Source: Candidatus Kapaibacterium sp. (lineage in GTDB: Bacteria; Bacteroidota; Ignavibacteria; Kapaibacteriales; UBA2268). Taken from it: DNA of 10,863 nt. The notes under the pieces are model-generated. The model was not told where the DNA came from and searched no databases. It was given only the letters and a program-made list of their open reading frames with translations. Shown here in pieces: positions 1 through 6,278 of this stretch. How positions within the stretch are numbered: the first letter of the stretch is position 1; each line of letters begins with the position of its first letter. The DNA lies in assembly GCA_027858275.1 (NCBI GenBank), contig JAQIDA010000276.1:1-10863 (forward strand), in the 5' to 3' direction. The translations under genes were made by a program, and so were the position numbers.

Positions 1-129
1 GTCATAATGCTGACCGGTATGCACGATCAGATGCTCAAATTCAGGTTTATATTTTTTGAAAGCTCTGTGAATCGGCGCGACCTTCATGAAGTTCGGTCTT
101 GCACCGACTATTGAAACGACTCTTTTCAT
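1..129 (-). CDS. wecB: UDP-N-acetylglucosamine 2-epimerase (non-hydrolysing), N-terminal fragment
   Basis: Only the first 43 codons lie in the window; the gene continues past the left edge. The ATG is at 129-127. The translation begins MKRVVSIVGARPNFMKVAPI and reaches HTGQHYD at the edge. GARPNFMKxAP followed by HTGQHYD is the N-terminal signature of the WecB/MnaA family, which interconverts UDP-GlcNAc and UDP-ManNAc in the cytoplasm for surface polysaccharide or teichoic acid synthesis. It follows rmlB on the same strand after a 75-bp AT-rich gap with no obvious terminator, so co-transcription is likely. The family is clear from the motifs. Whether the full protein is intact cannot be seen here. 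Confidence 0.88.
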   Translation of the reverse strand, partial: MKRVVSIVGARPNFMKVAPIHRAFKKYKPEFEHLIVHTGQHYD

Positions 130-204
130 TTATTTTTCTCTTTTAGATACTTGTAGTTATCATTTATATATTTTAATAATTTAGTGGGTTTTATAAATCT
201 ATTT

Positions 205-1212
205 TCACCCATACTGTTCATTATAATAATCCAGATAGGCACCCGATCTGACGCGATTGCCCCACTCCAAATTATCAAGATACCATTTTACTGTTTCTTC
301 GAGTCCGGCTTCAAATTCTTTGAGAGGTTCCCAACAAAGTTCTTTCATGATTTTTGACGAATCAATCGCATAGCGGCGATCATGTCCGGGTCTGTCTTTG
401 ACATACTCGATTAATGATTCGGATTTATCTAATATTCTCAGAATTCCTTTTACTATTTCGATATTTGTTCTCTCGGAATTACCGCCGAGATTATATACTT
501 CTCCGACACGTCCGTTTGAAAACACCGACCATATCCCGCGGCAATGATCTTCAACGTGAATCCAGTCTCGGACGTTCAAACCGTCGCCGTAGACGGGAAG
601 CTTTTTGTCTTCGTAAGCATTCATAATCATCAGAGGAATCAATTTTTCCGGGAATTGATACGCGCCGTAGTTGTTTGAGCATCTTGTGATCAGCGCCGGG
701 AGTCCAAATGTATTCACATAGGCCATAACAAGATGATCGGCAGAGGCTTTTGATGCTGAATAGGGAGAATTAGGCTGAATATTCGTTTCTTCAGTGAACA
801 GCCCTGTTTTGCCGAGCGAGCCATATACTTCATCAGTTGAAACCTGTAGGAATCGCTTAATTTTCAAATTCTTAGCGGCTTCTAATAAAACCATTGTTCC
901 CATTACATTAGTATCAATGAAAGGGCGAGCGTCCAGAACGGAACGATCTACATGCGATTCGGCGGCGAAATTTATTATTCCGCTTATCTCATATTTTTTG
1001 CATACTTCACGGACATCTTCAGAGTCCTGAATTGCTCCCTGCACAAATGTATATCTCGGATCATCTTCAATATCGCTGAGATTCTCAGGATTACCTGCAT
1101 AAGTCAATGCGTCGTAATTGATTATCTCGCAATCACTGTTTTTCAACAGATACTTTATAAAATTGCTGCCGATGAAACCGGCGCCGCCTGTTACTAAGAG
1201 TTTTTCAGTCAT
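205..1212 (-). CDS. rmlB: dTDP-glucose 4,6-dehydratase
   Basis: A 335-residue extended short-chain dehydrogenase/reductase, the usual length for RmlB. It converts dTDP-glucose to dTDP-4-keto-6-deoxyglucose using bound NAD, the second step towards dTDP-rhamnose and related deoxysugars for surface polysaccharide. Visible motifs are the NAD-binding TGGAGFIG (residues 8-15), NFAAESHVDRS (81-91), the catalytic STDEVYG (125-131, including T126, D127 and E128), the YxxxK pair Y151/K155 in YSASK, and the substrate-binding RCSNNYGAYQFPEKLIP (177-193). The last motif has Ala where many homologues have Pro after NYG, which is unlikely to matter. The ATG at 1212 is followed at once by the Rossmann strand, so the start is secure. 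The gene sits between the GH3 gene and wecB. A candidate promoter lies in the 76-bp gap upstream. Confidence 0.95.
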   Translation of the reverse strand: MTEKLLVTGGAGFIGSNFIKYLLKNSDCEIINYDALTYAGNPENLSDIEDDPRYTFVQGAIQDSEDVREVCKKYEISGIINFAAESHVDRSVLDARPFIDTNVMGTMVLLEAAKNLKIKRFLQVSTDEVYGSLGKTGLFTEETNIQPNSPYSASKASADHLVMAYVNTFGLPALITRCSNNYGAYQFPEKLIPLMIMNAYEDKKLPVYGDGLNVRDWIHVEDHCRGIWSVFSNGRVGEVYNLGGNSERTNIEIVKGILRILDKSESLIEYVKDRPGHDRRYAIDSSKIMKELCWEPLKEFEAGLEETVKWYLDNLEWGNRVRSGAYLDYYNEQYG

Positions 1213-1254
1213 CTGTGTATTATTCCTAATTATTTGCTCTTTTTACCAACTACG

Positions 1255-1285
1255 CAAATTAACCAATGATTTGATCCAATCCAAA
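1255..1285 (-). promoter_or_regulatory. Candidate Bacteroidota-type promoter for rmlB
   Basis: Read on the minus strand, TTTG (1285-1282) is followed after 19 bases by TTAATTTG (1262-1255). The Bacteroidota sigma-70 type consensus is TTTG, 19-21 bases, then TAnnTTTG. The first element matches fully and the second matches at five of its six fixed positions. The implied transcription start would be some 35 bases before the rmlB ATG at 1212. The TTTG begins just past the stop codon of the GH3 gene, so the whole element fits in the intergenic gap. The pattern is short and could arise by chance in AT-rich DNA. Confidence 0.33.
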
Positions 1286-1288
1286 AGA

Positions 1289-2872
1289 TCAATTTTTTGA
1301 TTGTCCCGGTTCAACATCGGGGAACGGCTCTCTGCCGCTTAATTTTAGAATAGTTGCCGCTATGCTCGGCAGAGTATCGGAAAACGCGCTGACATAAGTG
1401 TCGGCTTTTATGTCGTCTGCGAGATAGGGATTACCGAAGAAAATAGCTATCACAGGCTTACCCATTGCAAGGCGTTCCGCCGCGCGCAACATTTCTTCCG
1501 TGGCTCCGATCGATCCTTTGTATGCTTTGGCCTTATAGAAAAAAGCGAGGATAACAATTTGAGCATCCTTTGTACCCTCATTCAGAGCGTATACATCGGC
1601 TTCGTTTATTTTTTCGTCGACAAAGGCAAAATCGCAGTTATTTTCAATTGCCTGTGCGAATATCTTGAAAAACATTGATGCTTTGTTCATATTTTCTGTC
1701 TGCTGAACTCCGTCCTGCAAGAAAGCGAATCCTGCTATCTGAAGGTCTCCTCTGATCGGTATCAGTGTTTTCTTACCTACTATTTCAATTGCTTTTTCGG
1801 CAGTAATCAGAGCCAGTTTTTCATGATGTTCGTATTTCACATCGCTTCGGGAAATGCTGTTTGGATTATGTCCGATAGCGCTACACCATTTTTTCTCGCG
1901 TATAATTCTTCTTACGGAATCAACTAATCTTTGTCTGAACTCAGTATCGGTATCTGCTCTATTTATCAATGCTTTAATTGCTTCTTTAGGATTGTCGGGC
2001 ATTAAGGCTATATCGGCACCGGCTTCAATCGCAAGCAGAGTCGCGTCGCCTGAAGAATACTTGTCTGATATTGCTTTCATCTCAAGCGCGTCCGTAACGA
2101 TAAGTCCTTTAAAATTTAATTCGTTGCGCAATATCTCAGTTGTTATTTTATACGACAGAGAAGCTGGCAAACCGGTTGAATCAAGTGAGGGAACTGACAA
2201 ATGCCCGGTCATGATTGATCTCACATCGTTTTCGACGGCATATATGAATGGTTTCAGCTCATTTTCTCTAATTTCTTTTTTGCTTCGATTTAGTACCGGC
2301 AGCTCCAAGTGAGAATCAACGCTTGTATCGCCGTGTCCGGGAAAATGCTTTGCGCAGGAAAGCACTTTTTTATCCTGTGTTCCTTTGATGAAAGCAAAGC
2401 TGTGCTTGATTACATCGTCGGAATTCTCTCCAAAGGCACGAATATTTATTATCGGATTTTCAGGATTTGAATTAATATCACAAACAGGAGCGAGGTTCCA
2501 ATGAATGCCGAGAGAGCGTGTCTCAATCGCGATTGCCTGAGCAGAAGTATAAGTAAACTCAGTGCTTTCATTCTGTCCCATTGCCATGACGTGCGGAAAT
2601 TCTGTGCCGCCGGTCAAGCGCATCGGCAAGCCATGCTCGAAGTCCGCGCTGAATATCAGCGGGATTGTAGCTAAGGCCTGCAATTCAGTAGTCAAGCTGT
2701 CAGTTTCCGCCGTTGATCCTTTGAATACGCAAAAACCTCCGATACCGAGTTTTACTAATTCATTGATATTCTCTTTGTATTCTTCATCAGTGTAATATGA
2801 TTCCGCGGAAACCCTCGCCATTATACATTGTCCGGCAAGTTCGCTGTTGGTGAATTTTTCTATACTTTTCAT
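1289..2872 (-). CDS. Glycoside hydrolase family 3, NagZ-like beta-N-acetylglucosaminidase
   Basis: A 527-residue protein with a GH3 TIM-barrel (about residues 10-330) and a C-terminal alpha/beta domain (about 350-510). The conserved ADFEHG is at 76-81. The stretch KHFPGHGDTSVDSH (175-188) contains the Asp186-Ser187-His188 dyad motif that marks the N-acetylglucosaminidase branch of GH3, where the His acts as acid/base. The nucleophile is Asp261 in VTDALEMKAI. Known relatives remove GlcNAc from muropeptides during peptidoglycan recycling. The N-terminus (MKSIEKFTNSELAGQ) has no signal peptide or lipobox, so the protein is probably cytoplasmic; that localisation is inferred. The ATG at 2872 follows an A-rich leader (AAAAAGCAACA) with no Shine-Dalgarno. 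It lies 67 bp after the thioesterase gene. Chemistry is confident, exact substrate is not. Confidence 0.88.
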   Translation of the reverse strand: MKSIEKFTNSELAGQCIMARVSAESYYTDEEYKENINELVKLGIGGFCVFKGSTAETDSLTTELQALATIPLIFSADFEHGLPMRLTGGTEFPHVMAMGQNESTEFTYTSAQAIAIETRSLGIHWNLAPVCDINSNPENPIINIRAFGENSDDVIKHSFAFIKGTQDKKVLSCAKHFPGHGDTSVDSHLELPVLNRSKKEIRENELKPFIYAVENDVRSIMTGHLSVPSLDSTGLPASLSYKITTEILRNELNFKGLIVTDALEMKAISDKYSSGDATLLAIEAGADIALMPDNPKEAIKALINRADTDTEFRQRLVDSVRRIIREKKWCSAIGHNPNSISRSDVKYEHHEKLALITAEKAIEIVGKKTLIPIRGDLQIAGFAFLQDGVQQTENMNKASMFFKIFAQAIENNCDFAFVDEKINEADVYALNEGTKDAQIVILAFFYKAKAYKGSIGATEEMLRAAERLAMGKPVIAIFFGNPYLADDIKADTYVSAFSDTLPSIAATILKLSGREPFPDVEPGQSKN

Positions 2873-2939
2873 TGTTGCTTTTTATGTGATGTGATATTAT
2901 TTATCTATATTATATTGCAATGCTTTACATGTTTCTATT

Positions 2940-3410
2940 TCACAAGTCAAACGACTCGTAATCTTTGATTATTTTCTTTAGACTATCCGGGATGGGATCG
3001 GGTTTATTTGTTTTCATATCGAGATAGACCAAAACAGCGTAACCGGTCGCGATAATTCTGTTGTCAGCGCCTAAAGCAATATTCTCAAACTCAATAGATG
3101 TTCTGTTTATTTTACAAATTCGGGTCAGAACTCGATATTCATCATTGAAACGCAAAGGGCTGATATAATCCGCTTCGGCATGCGCGACAATTAGCGGTAA
3201 ATGTGAAATATAAGTATCCGTATTTAAATCTATTCCGATTGTTTGGATATATTCCGTTCTTGCTCGCTCAAACCAATAGAAATAGCGGACATTGTGAACC
3301 ACTCCGAAAGAATCCACTTCGTAAAATTCTACTTTGCCGCTTGTTTCTGCTTTGAAGAACTTGATTTTATCAAGTATTCGAGCCTGTCTTTCATTGGATT
3401 TATTTTTCAA
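2940..3410 (-). CDS. Acyl-CoA thioesterase, YbgC/4-hydroxybenzoyl-CoA thioesterase-like hotdog protein
   Basis: About 156 residues, a single hotdog domain. The active-site helix region is clear: VEFYEVDSFGVVHNVRYF (27-44), with candidate catalytic Asp33, followed by WFERARTEYI (46-55). This matches the D-x-x-G-V/H-N-x-x-Y-x-x-[WF]-x-E-x-[AG]-R pattern of the YbgC/FcbC family, which hydrolyses acyl-CoA or acyl-ACP thioesters. The physiological acyl chain cannot be told from sequence. No in-frame ATG precedes the domain. The frame opens directly after a TGA, and the first usable codon is TTG at 3410, so I take that as the start; a GGGG lies about six bases before it. The 5' side is a long repeat-bearing gap, so the gene is probably transcribed from within it. 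Confidence 0.8.
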   Translation of the reverse strand: MKNKSNERQARILDKIKFFKAETSGKVEFYEVDSFGVVHNVRYFYWFERARTEYIQTIGIDLNTDTYISHLPLIVAHAEADYISPLRFNDEYRVLTRICKINRTSIEFENIALGADNRIIATGYAVLVYLDMKTNKPDPIPDSLKKIIKDYESFDL

Positions 3411-3551
3411 TCATCGCCCCGTTGTACTGGTTAGGAAAAACTTGTTTATAGTTATTGTGGGACAGATTTTGAGTGTTTTTATTGTTTGGAATTGTGTGTA
3501 GCGTTATAAGAGTAAGATATCTATTAACGACAATTGGCAATGATTTCATAC

Positions 3552-3629
3552 GCCCTGAAAGGGCAACTCAATTTAGCCCGGGGCATCGCCCCGGGTCAAA
3601 ACAACACATATCCTGCGCCCTGAAAGGGC
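3552..3629 (-). repeat. Composite palindromic repeat unit, copy 1 (complete)
   Basis: Read on the minus strand, this copy has three hairpin elements: GCCCTTTCAGGGC (3629-3617), then after 21 bases CCCGGGGCGATGCCCCGGG (3595-3577; an 8-bp stem with a 3-base loop), then another GCCCTTTCAGGGC (3564-3552). The short elements have 5-bp stems and 3-base loops. The spacer after the first hairpin begins GCAGGA and ends just before CCCGGGG, as in copy 2. Such units resemble REP-like or miniature palindromic elements that are spread through intergenic regions. No transposase is present in the window. Confidence 0.7.
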
Positions 3630-3667
3630 AGCTTAATCTTCAGTCGCATATAATTCAATTTTAAGCC

Positions 3668-3736
3668 GCCCTTTCAGGGCGACAGGACTTGTTAGTTAAT
3701 TACCCGGGGCGATATATTAAATTGGGCTTTCAGCCC
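3668..3736 (+). repeat. Composite palindromic repeat unit, copy 2 (inverted, with a broken middle hairpin)
   Basis: Read on the plus strand, this copy has GCCCTTTCAGGGC (3668-3680), a 22-base spacer starting GACAGGA, then CCCGGGGCGAT (3703-3713), ATATTAAATTG and a last hairpin GGGCTTTCAGCCC (3724-3736). It aligns with the reverse complement of copy 1 through the first hairpin, the CAGGA spacer, CCCGGGGCGAT and AAATTG. The second arm of the middle hairpin (GCCCCGGG) is missing. The last hairpin has its stem bases swapped compared with copy 1 but still pairs. The two copies face opposite ways about a centre near 3648. Confidence 0.7.
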
Positions 3737-3796
3737 GCCGGACTCTGTTTGTAAAAAATCGGAAAACTAAGAATTGAAAATTTTGGATTTATCTAC

Positions 3797-3826
3797 GCCG
3801 GGCGACCACACAGAGTTCGCCCCTAC
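3797..3826. repeat. Third short inverted repeat (GGGCGA...TCGCCC)
   Basis: GGGCGA at 3800-3805 pairs with TCGCCC at 3817-3822 around an 11-base loop (CCACACAGAGT), followed by CCTAC. The sequence differs from the GCCCTGAAAGGGC family and looks like a separate dispersed intergenic repeat. It lies about 50 bases past the stop of the threonine-aldolase-like gene in the direction of transcription. It could form an RNA hairpin in that transcript's 3' end, but no T-run follows on either strand, so I do not call it a terminator. Confidence 0.45.
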
Positions 3827-3873
3827 ATTCGGGAAAAGACATTTCTACAGGGCTTTGTGGGCTGTGAGAAATT

Positions 3874-4905
3874 CTACGCTAATTTAGCGAATATATCTTT
3901 TACAATTCCTGCGGCTTTAATTGTGTCGACTGTAGATATTTGATGATAGAAGACCGCTCTTATAGTATTGATACCAAAGGGAATAATCATTACTCCGGCA
4001 GCCATACATTCATCATAAATTTGCTGAGTATCGAATTTGTCCGAATGGCGGAAGATTACGATATTTGTATCAACTGCCTTGGGATCGATACCTATGTATT
4101 CCGATTCAGAAAGAAGTTCGGCAAATTTTACAGCATTTTCGTGATCGAGTTTTAAGATATTGAAGTTGTTTTTCAGTGCGTACAATGCTCCGGAAGCAAT
4201 AATTCCGGCTTGACGCATAGCACCGCCCAATACTTTTCTTCGTCTGAGAGCCTTCGCAATCAATTCTTTTGAACCGACCACGCAAGAGCCTACGGGCGCG
4301 CCGAGACCATTTGAGAAACAAACTGAAAGAGTGTCGAATTCAACGGCGTATTCTGCAGGGCTAATTCCTGTCACAGCAGCGGCGTTCCACAATCTGGCAC
4401 CGTCACAATGGAGGTTGATGCCATGTTCGCGCGCTAAAGCTCCGACTTCTTTTATATAATCTAATGACAAAATTGAGCCTGCGTGTCGGTTGTGAGTATT
4501 TTCAAGACATATCAGCGCGGTTTTAGGAGCATGAATATTGTCAGGTCGGATGCTGTCTTTGATCTTCTGCAGCGGTATCTCGCCTTTTTCAGATTCCAAA
4601 GTGCGCAATTGAACTCCGGACAACAACGCGGGGCCTCCGGCTTCATATTGGAAAATGTGAGCTTCGGTTTCAACTATAACTTCATCGCCGATATTTGTCT
4701 GAATTCCAATCGATATTTGGTTGCCCATTGTACCTGACGGCACATACAGAGCTGCTTCCTTTCCGAGCAGATCAGCAACGTATTCCTGCAGTCCGTTGAC
4801 AGTCGGATCTTCGCCGAAAACATCGTCGCCTACGGGTGCTGACGCCATTACTTTTCGCATTTCATAGTCGGGAATTGTGAATGTATCTGAGCGTAAATCA
4901 ATCAT
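3874..4905 (-). CDS. Threonine-aldolase-like PLP fold protein lacking the PLP lysine
   Basis: A 343-residue protein aligned end to end with low-specificity L-threonine aldolase (LtaE), a fold-type I PLP enzyme that splits threonine or allo-threonine to glycine and acetaldehyde. It keeps MIDLRSDT at the start, APVGDDVFGEDPTVN (23-37), the PLP-stacking His83 in EAHIFQYEAGG, His125 in DNIH, LENTHN (134-139), Asp168 and Arg171 in CDGARLWNA, and GGAMRQAG further on. The family motif S-K-G-L-G-A-P-V-G-S here reads SNGLGAPVGS: residue 199 is Asn (AAT, complement of 4309-4311) instead of the Lys that forms the Schiff base with PLP. A normal aldolase reaction is therefore not expected if the base is right. 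The ATG has a good AAGGA seven bases upstream that overlaps the stop of the preceding gene, 10 bp away. Family is certain, activity doubtful. Confidence 0.9.
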   Translation of the reverse strand: MIDLRSDTFTIPDYEMRKVMASAPVGDDVFGEDPTVNGLQEYVADLLGKEAALYVPSGTMGNQISIGIQTNIGDEVIVETEAHIFQYEAGGPALLSGVQLRTLESEKGEIPLQKIKDSIRPDNIHAPKTALICLENTHNRHAGSILSLDYIKEVGALAREHGINLHCDGARLWNAAAVTGISPAEYAVEFDTLSVCFSNGLGAPVGSCVVGSKELIAKALRRRKVLGGAMRQAGIIASGALYALKNNFNILKLDHENAVKFAELLSESEYIGIDPKAVDTNIVIFRHSDKFDTQQIYDECMAAGVMIIPFGINTIRAVFYHQISTVDTIKAAGIVKDIFAKLA

Positions 4906-4912
4906 TTTATTG

Positions 4913-4917
4913 TCCTT
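4913..4917 (-). promoter_or_regulatory. Ribosome binding site overlapping the upstream stop codon
   Basis: AAGGA lies seven bases before the ATG at 4905 and shares bases with the TAA stop (4918-4916) of the preceding gene, giving CTAAGGA. It is the clearest Shine-Dalgarno in the window, since most other starts lack one. The arrangement suggests translational coupling of the threonine-aldolase-like gene to the membrane-anchored protein upstream. Confidence 0.55.
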
Positions 4918-5551
4918 AGTTTGATGTTTTAGTTTCTTGTATAGCAGCAGATATCAATGAATCAACAATTGCACTGCTGTCTCGTTGTGTAAATGTGACG
5001 GAAGTATTTATTGATTTTGTGTATATCTTCTTTGGGGGTTTTCGCATCAGATTTCGTGCGCTGATACCTGACCTCGGAACGATTAACTGAGATTGAAACA
5101 GAGTATCAACAATGTAACCGTCATCAGTGTAGTCTCCAGAAAAAGATGTGTAAATATATCCGTCCGGTATGTTTATCAATTTATATTCTGCATTTTCCAA
5201 GTGGAAATAGTTCCTGCGAATCACTTCTGTCATTTTTTCGTCGAGAATAACGGAATCCGCTCTGTTGAAAAAATGAATGACTGCTATCAGGCTCATTGCA
5301 TCTTCCGTTGTGTCTTTATCATACTCTTCATCAAACATCCTTTGCCCGAACTCATACATTTCCAAAGAATCATAATTCCCGGTTTCCACAAAAGCAAACA
5401 GCATAACCCCTTGATCGTTAGTATCAAGGAATTTCTCGTAGACAACAAGACCGGGATCGTATTTTACAGAGAAAAACAAGAGATAAACCATTCCAATTAA
5501 CGCAATTGAAAAGAAGACAACTAAAGCTTTCTGACTTGTGTTTTTACTCAA
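4916..5551 (-). CDS. Membrane-anchored protein of unknown function
   Basis: A 211-residue protein I do not recognise. Residues 2-8 are polar with a positive charge, 9-27 form one hydrophobic helix (ALVVFFSIALIGMVYLLFF), and the rest is soluble, acidic in the middle (EYDKDTTED, 76-84) and basic near 170-179 (RKPPKKIYTK). It looks like a single-pass protein with its bulk outside the membrane; there is no lipobox. The start is TTG at 5551. The next in-frame Met (residue 21) would cut the membrane helix in half, and no ATG lies between the TTG and the in-frame stop about 30 bases upstream, so TTG is the best choice. It lies 45 bp after the lipid-kinase-like gene and 10 bp before the threonine-aldolase-like gene, as in an operon. 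Its role is unknown. Confidence 0.7.
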   Translation of the reverse strand: MSKNTSQKALVVFFSIALIGMVYLLFFSVKYDPGLVVYEKFLDTNDQGVMLFAFVETGNYDSLEMYEFGQRMFDEEYDKDTTEDAMSLIAVIHFFNRADSVILDEKMTEVIRRNYFHLENAEYKLINIPDGYIYTSFSGDYTDDGYIVDTLFQSQLIVPRSGISARNLMRKPPKKIYTKSINTSVTFTQRDSSAIVDSLISAAIQETKTSN

Positions 5552-5596
5552 TGTTTTCTCAAGATATTTATCAAAAAGTCATTACTACAGCAGGAA

Positions 5597-6247
5597 TTAC
5601 ATAAACGGATCATTTAAGTGTTTTTCCGCAATTATCGCTCCGAGCCACATAACAGCACCGAATGATGCAGGTATCGAGAAATTGTCATCTGTTTTTAAAT
5701 AATGAGACGCTGCTTCGACTATTCCCGCAACTATTGAAGCTATTATGCCGACTACATAAAAAGTCCAAACCTGTGAATAAACTGAACCAATTATTCCCAC
5801 TACAATTATCGCCGAAATGATAAACGCTGCCGTTCCTTCGACACTTTTATCGAAAAATGGATGCATTCCGATTCTCCTGCCGACAAGAGCCGCCGCGACA
5901 TCGGAAATAATCAACACTGTGAAAGCGTTGATAAATATCAGCTTAGGAAATATTAACACAAAAATACATGCTGATATCATTACCCATGAGGCACCGTTTA
6001 ACAGGTTCGCCTTGTGTTCGTGCGGGCGCAACATTTTACCAAAAAGTCTAAGTACAAATTTCTTAATTCCGGGTATTTGCTTGCTTGCAACGTCCATAAT
6101 AATAATAAAGAGTGTGACCGGTATAAGAATTTTCAGCAACAATCGTTTATCATAAAAGTAATAAAAAATCGGAATTGACAATGACAAGATATGAATTGTT
6201 TTCCGCAATAATTCTTGTGTATAAGAAATTTCGTTTTTATCAGGCAT
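5597..6247 (-). CDS. CTP-dependent lipid kinase of the DGK1/SEC59/VTE5 family (polyprenol, phytol or diacylglycerol kinase-like)
   Basis: A 216-residue integral membrane protein with about six or seven hydrophobic segments. Near the N-terminus is ELLRKTIHI (12-20), the E-x-x-RK-x-x-H motif of the family. In the middle, SDVAAALVGRRIG (115-127) followed by KSVEGT (134-139) is the CTP-binding signature shared by dolichol kinase, phytol kinase, yeast DGK1 and, more distantly, phosphatidate cytidylyltransferase (CdsA). DDNFSIP (187-193) matches the C-terminal x-DNL-x-IP motif. Relatives phosphorylate a lipid alcohol with CTP in the membrane; the substrate cannot be assigned. It is shorter than CdsA, which argues against that assignment. 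The gene is the first of the leftward run and starts 31 bp from the divergent ispE, which hints at an isoprenoid-alcohol substrate but does not prove it. Confidence 0.75.
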   Translation of the reverse strand: MPDKNEISYTQELLRKTIHILSLSIPIFYYFYDKRLLLKILIPVTLFIIIMDVASKQIPGIKKFVLRLFGKMLRPHEHKANLLNGASWVMISACIFVLIFPKLIFINAFTVLIISDVAAALVGRRIGMHPFFDKSVEGTAAFIISAIIVVGIIGSVYSQVWTFYVVGIIASIVAGIVEAASHYLKTDDNFSIPASFGAVMWLGAIIAEKHLNDPFM

Positions 6248-6278
6248 GATACTTTTTCAAATTGATTGTTTCTAAAAT

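Larger units (their letters stand above)
3411..3873. other. Gene-free stretch with palindromic repeats
   Basis: These 463 bp separate the thioesterase start from the threonine-aldolase stop, both on the minus strand. The part from 3411 to about 3550 is AT-rich and presumably holds the thioesterase promoter, although I could not pick one out. From 3552 to 3736 there are two inverted copies of a composite palindromic unit, and near 3797-3826 a third, different inverted repeat. An open frame on the plus strand (3473-3664) runs through the palindromes and looks spurious. I see no tRNA, riboswitch or typical T-tailed terminator. Confidence 0.75.

Noticed and set aside
1854..2312. A 152-codon plus-strand frame opposite the GH3 gene
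   Set aside because: It is antisense to the catalytic GH3 motifs; its Ser-rich translation reflects reverse-complement coding DNA.
3473..3664. A 63-codon plus-strand open frame in the intergenic repeats
   Set aside because: It runs straight through the palindromes (CALKGQLN is just a translated GCCCTGAAAGGGC hairpin). Such frames arise as by-products of this repeat type, and there is no start context or domain.
3552..3736. CRISPR-like array
   Set aside because: The repeated elements are short palindromes in both orientations with unequal spacing and no cas genes, so they are not direct repeats with unique spacers.
5093..5500. A 135-codon plus-strand frame opposite the unknown membrane-anchored protein
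   Set aside because: It lies wholly antisense to a frame with a clean N-terminal membrane helix and operon-like spacing. Its own translation is Cys/His/Ile-rich and looks like a shadow.
5597..6247. Assignment as phosphatidate cytidylyltransferase (CdsA)
   Set aside because: The protein is shorter than CdsA and has the RKxxH and DDNFSIP motifs of the DGK1/SEC59/VTE5 kinases in addition to the shared CTP-binding signature.
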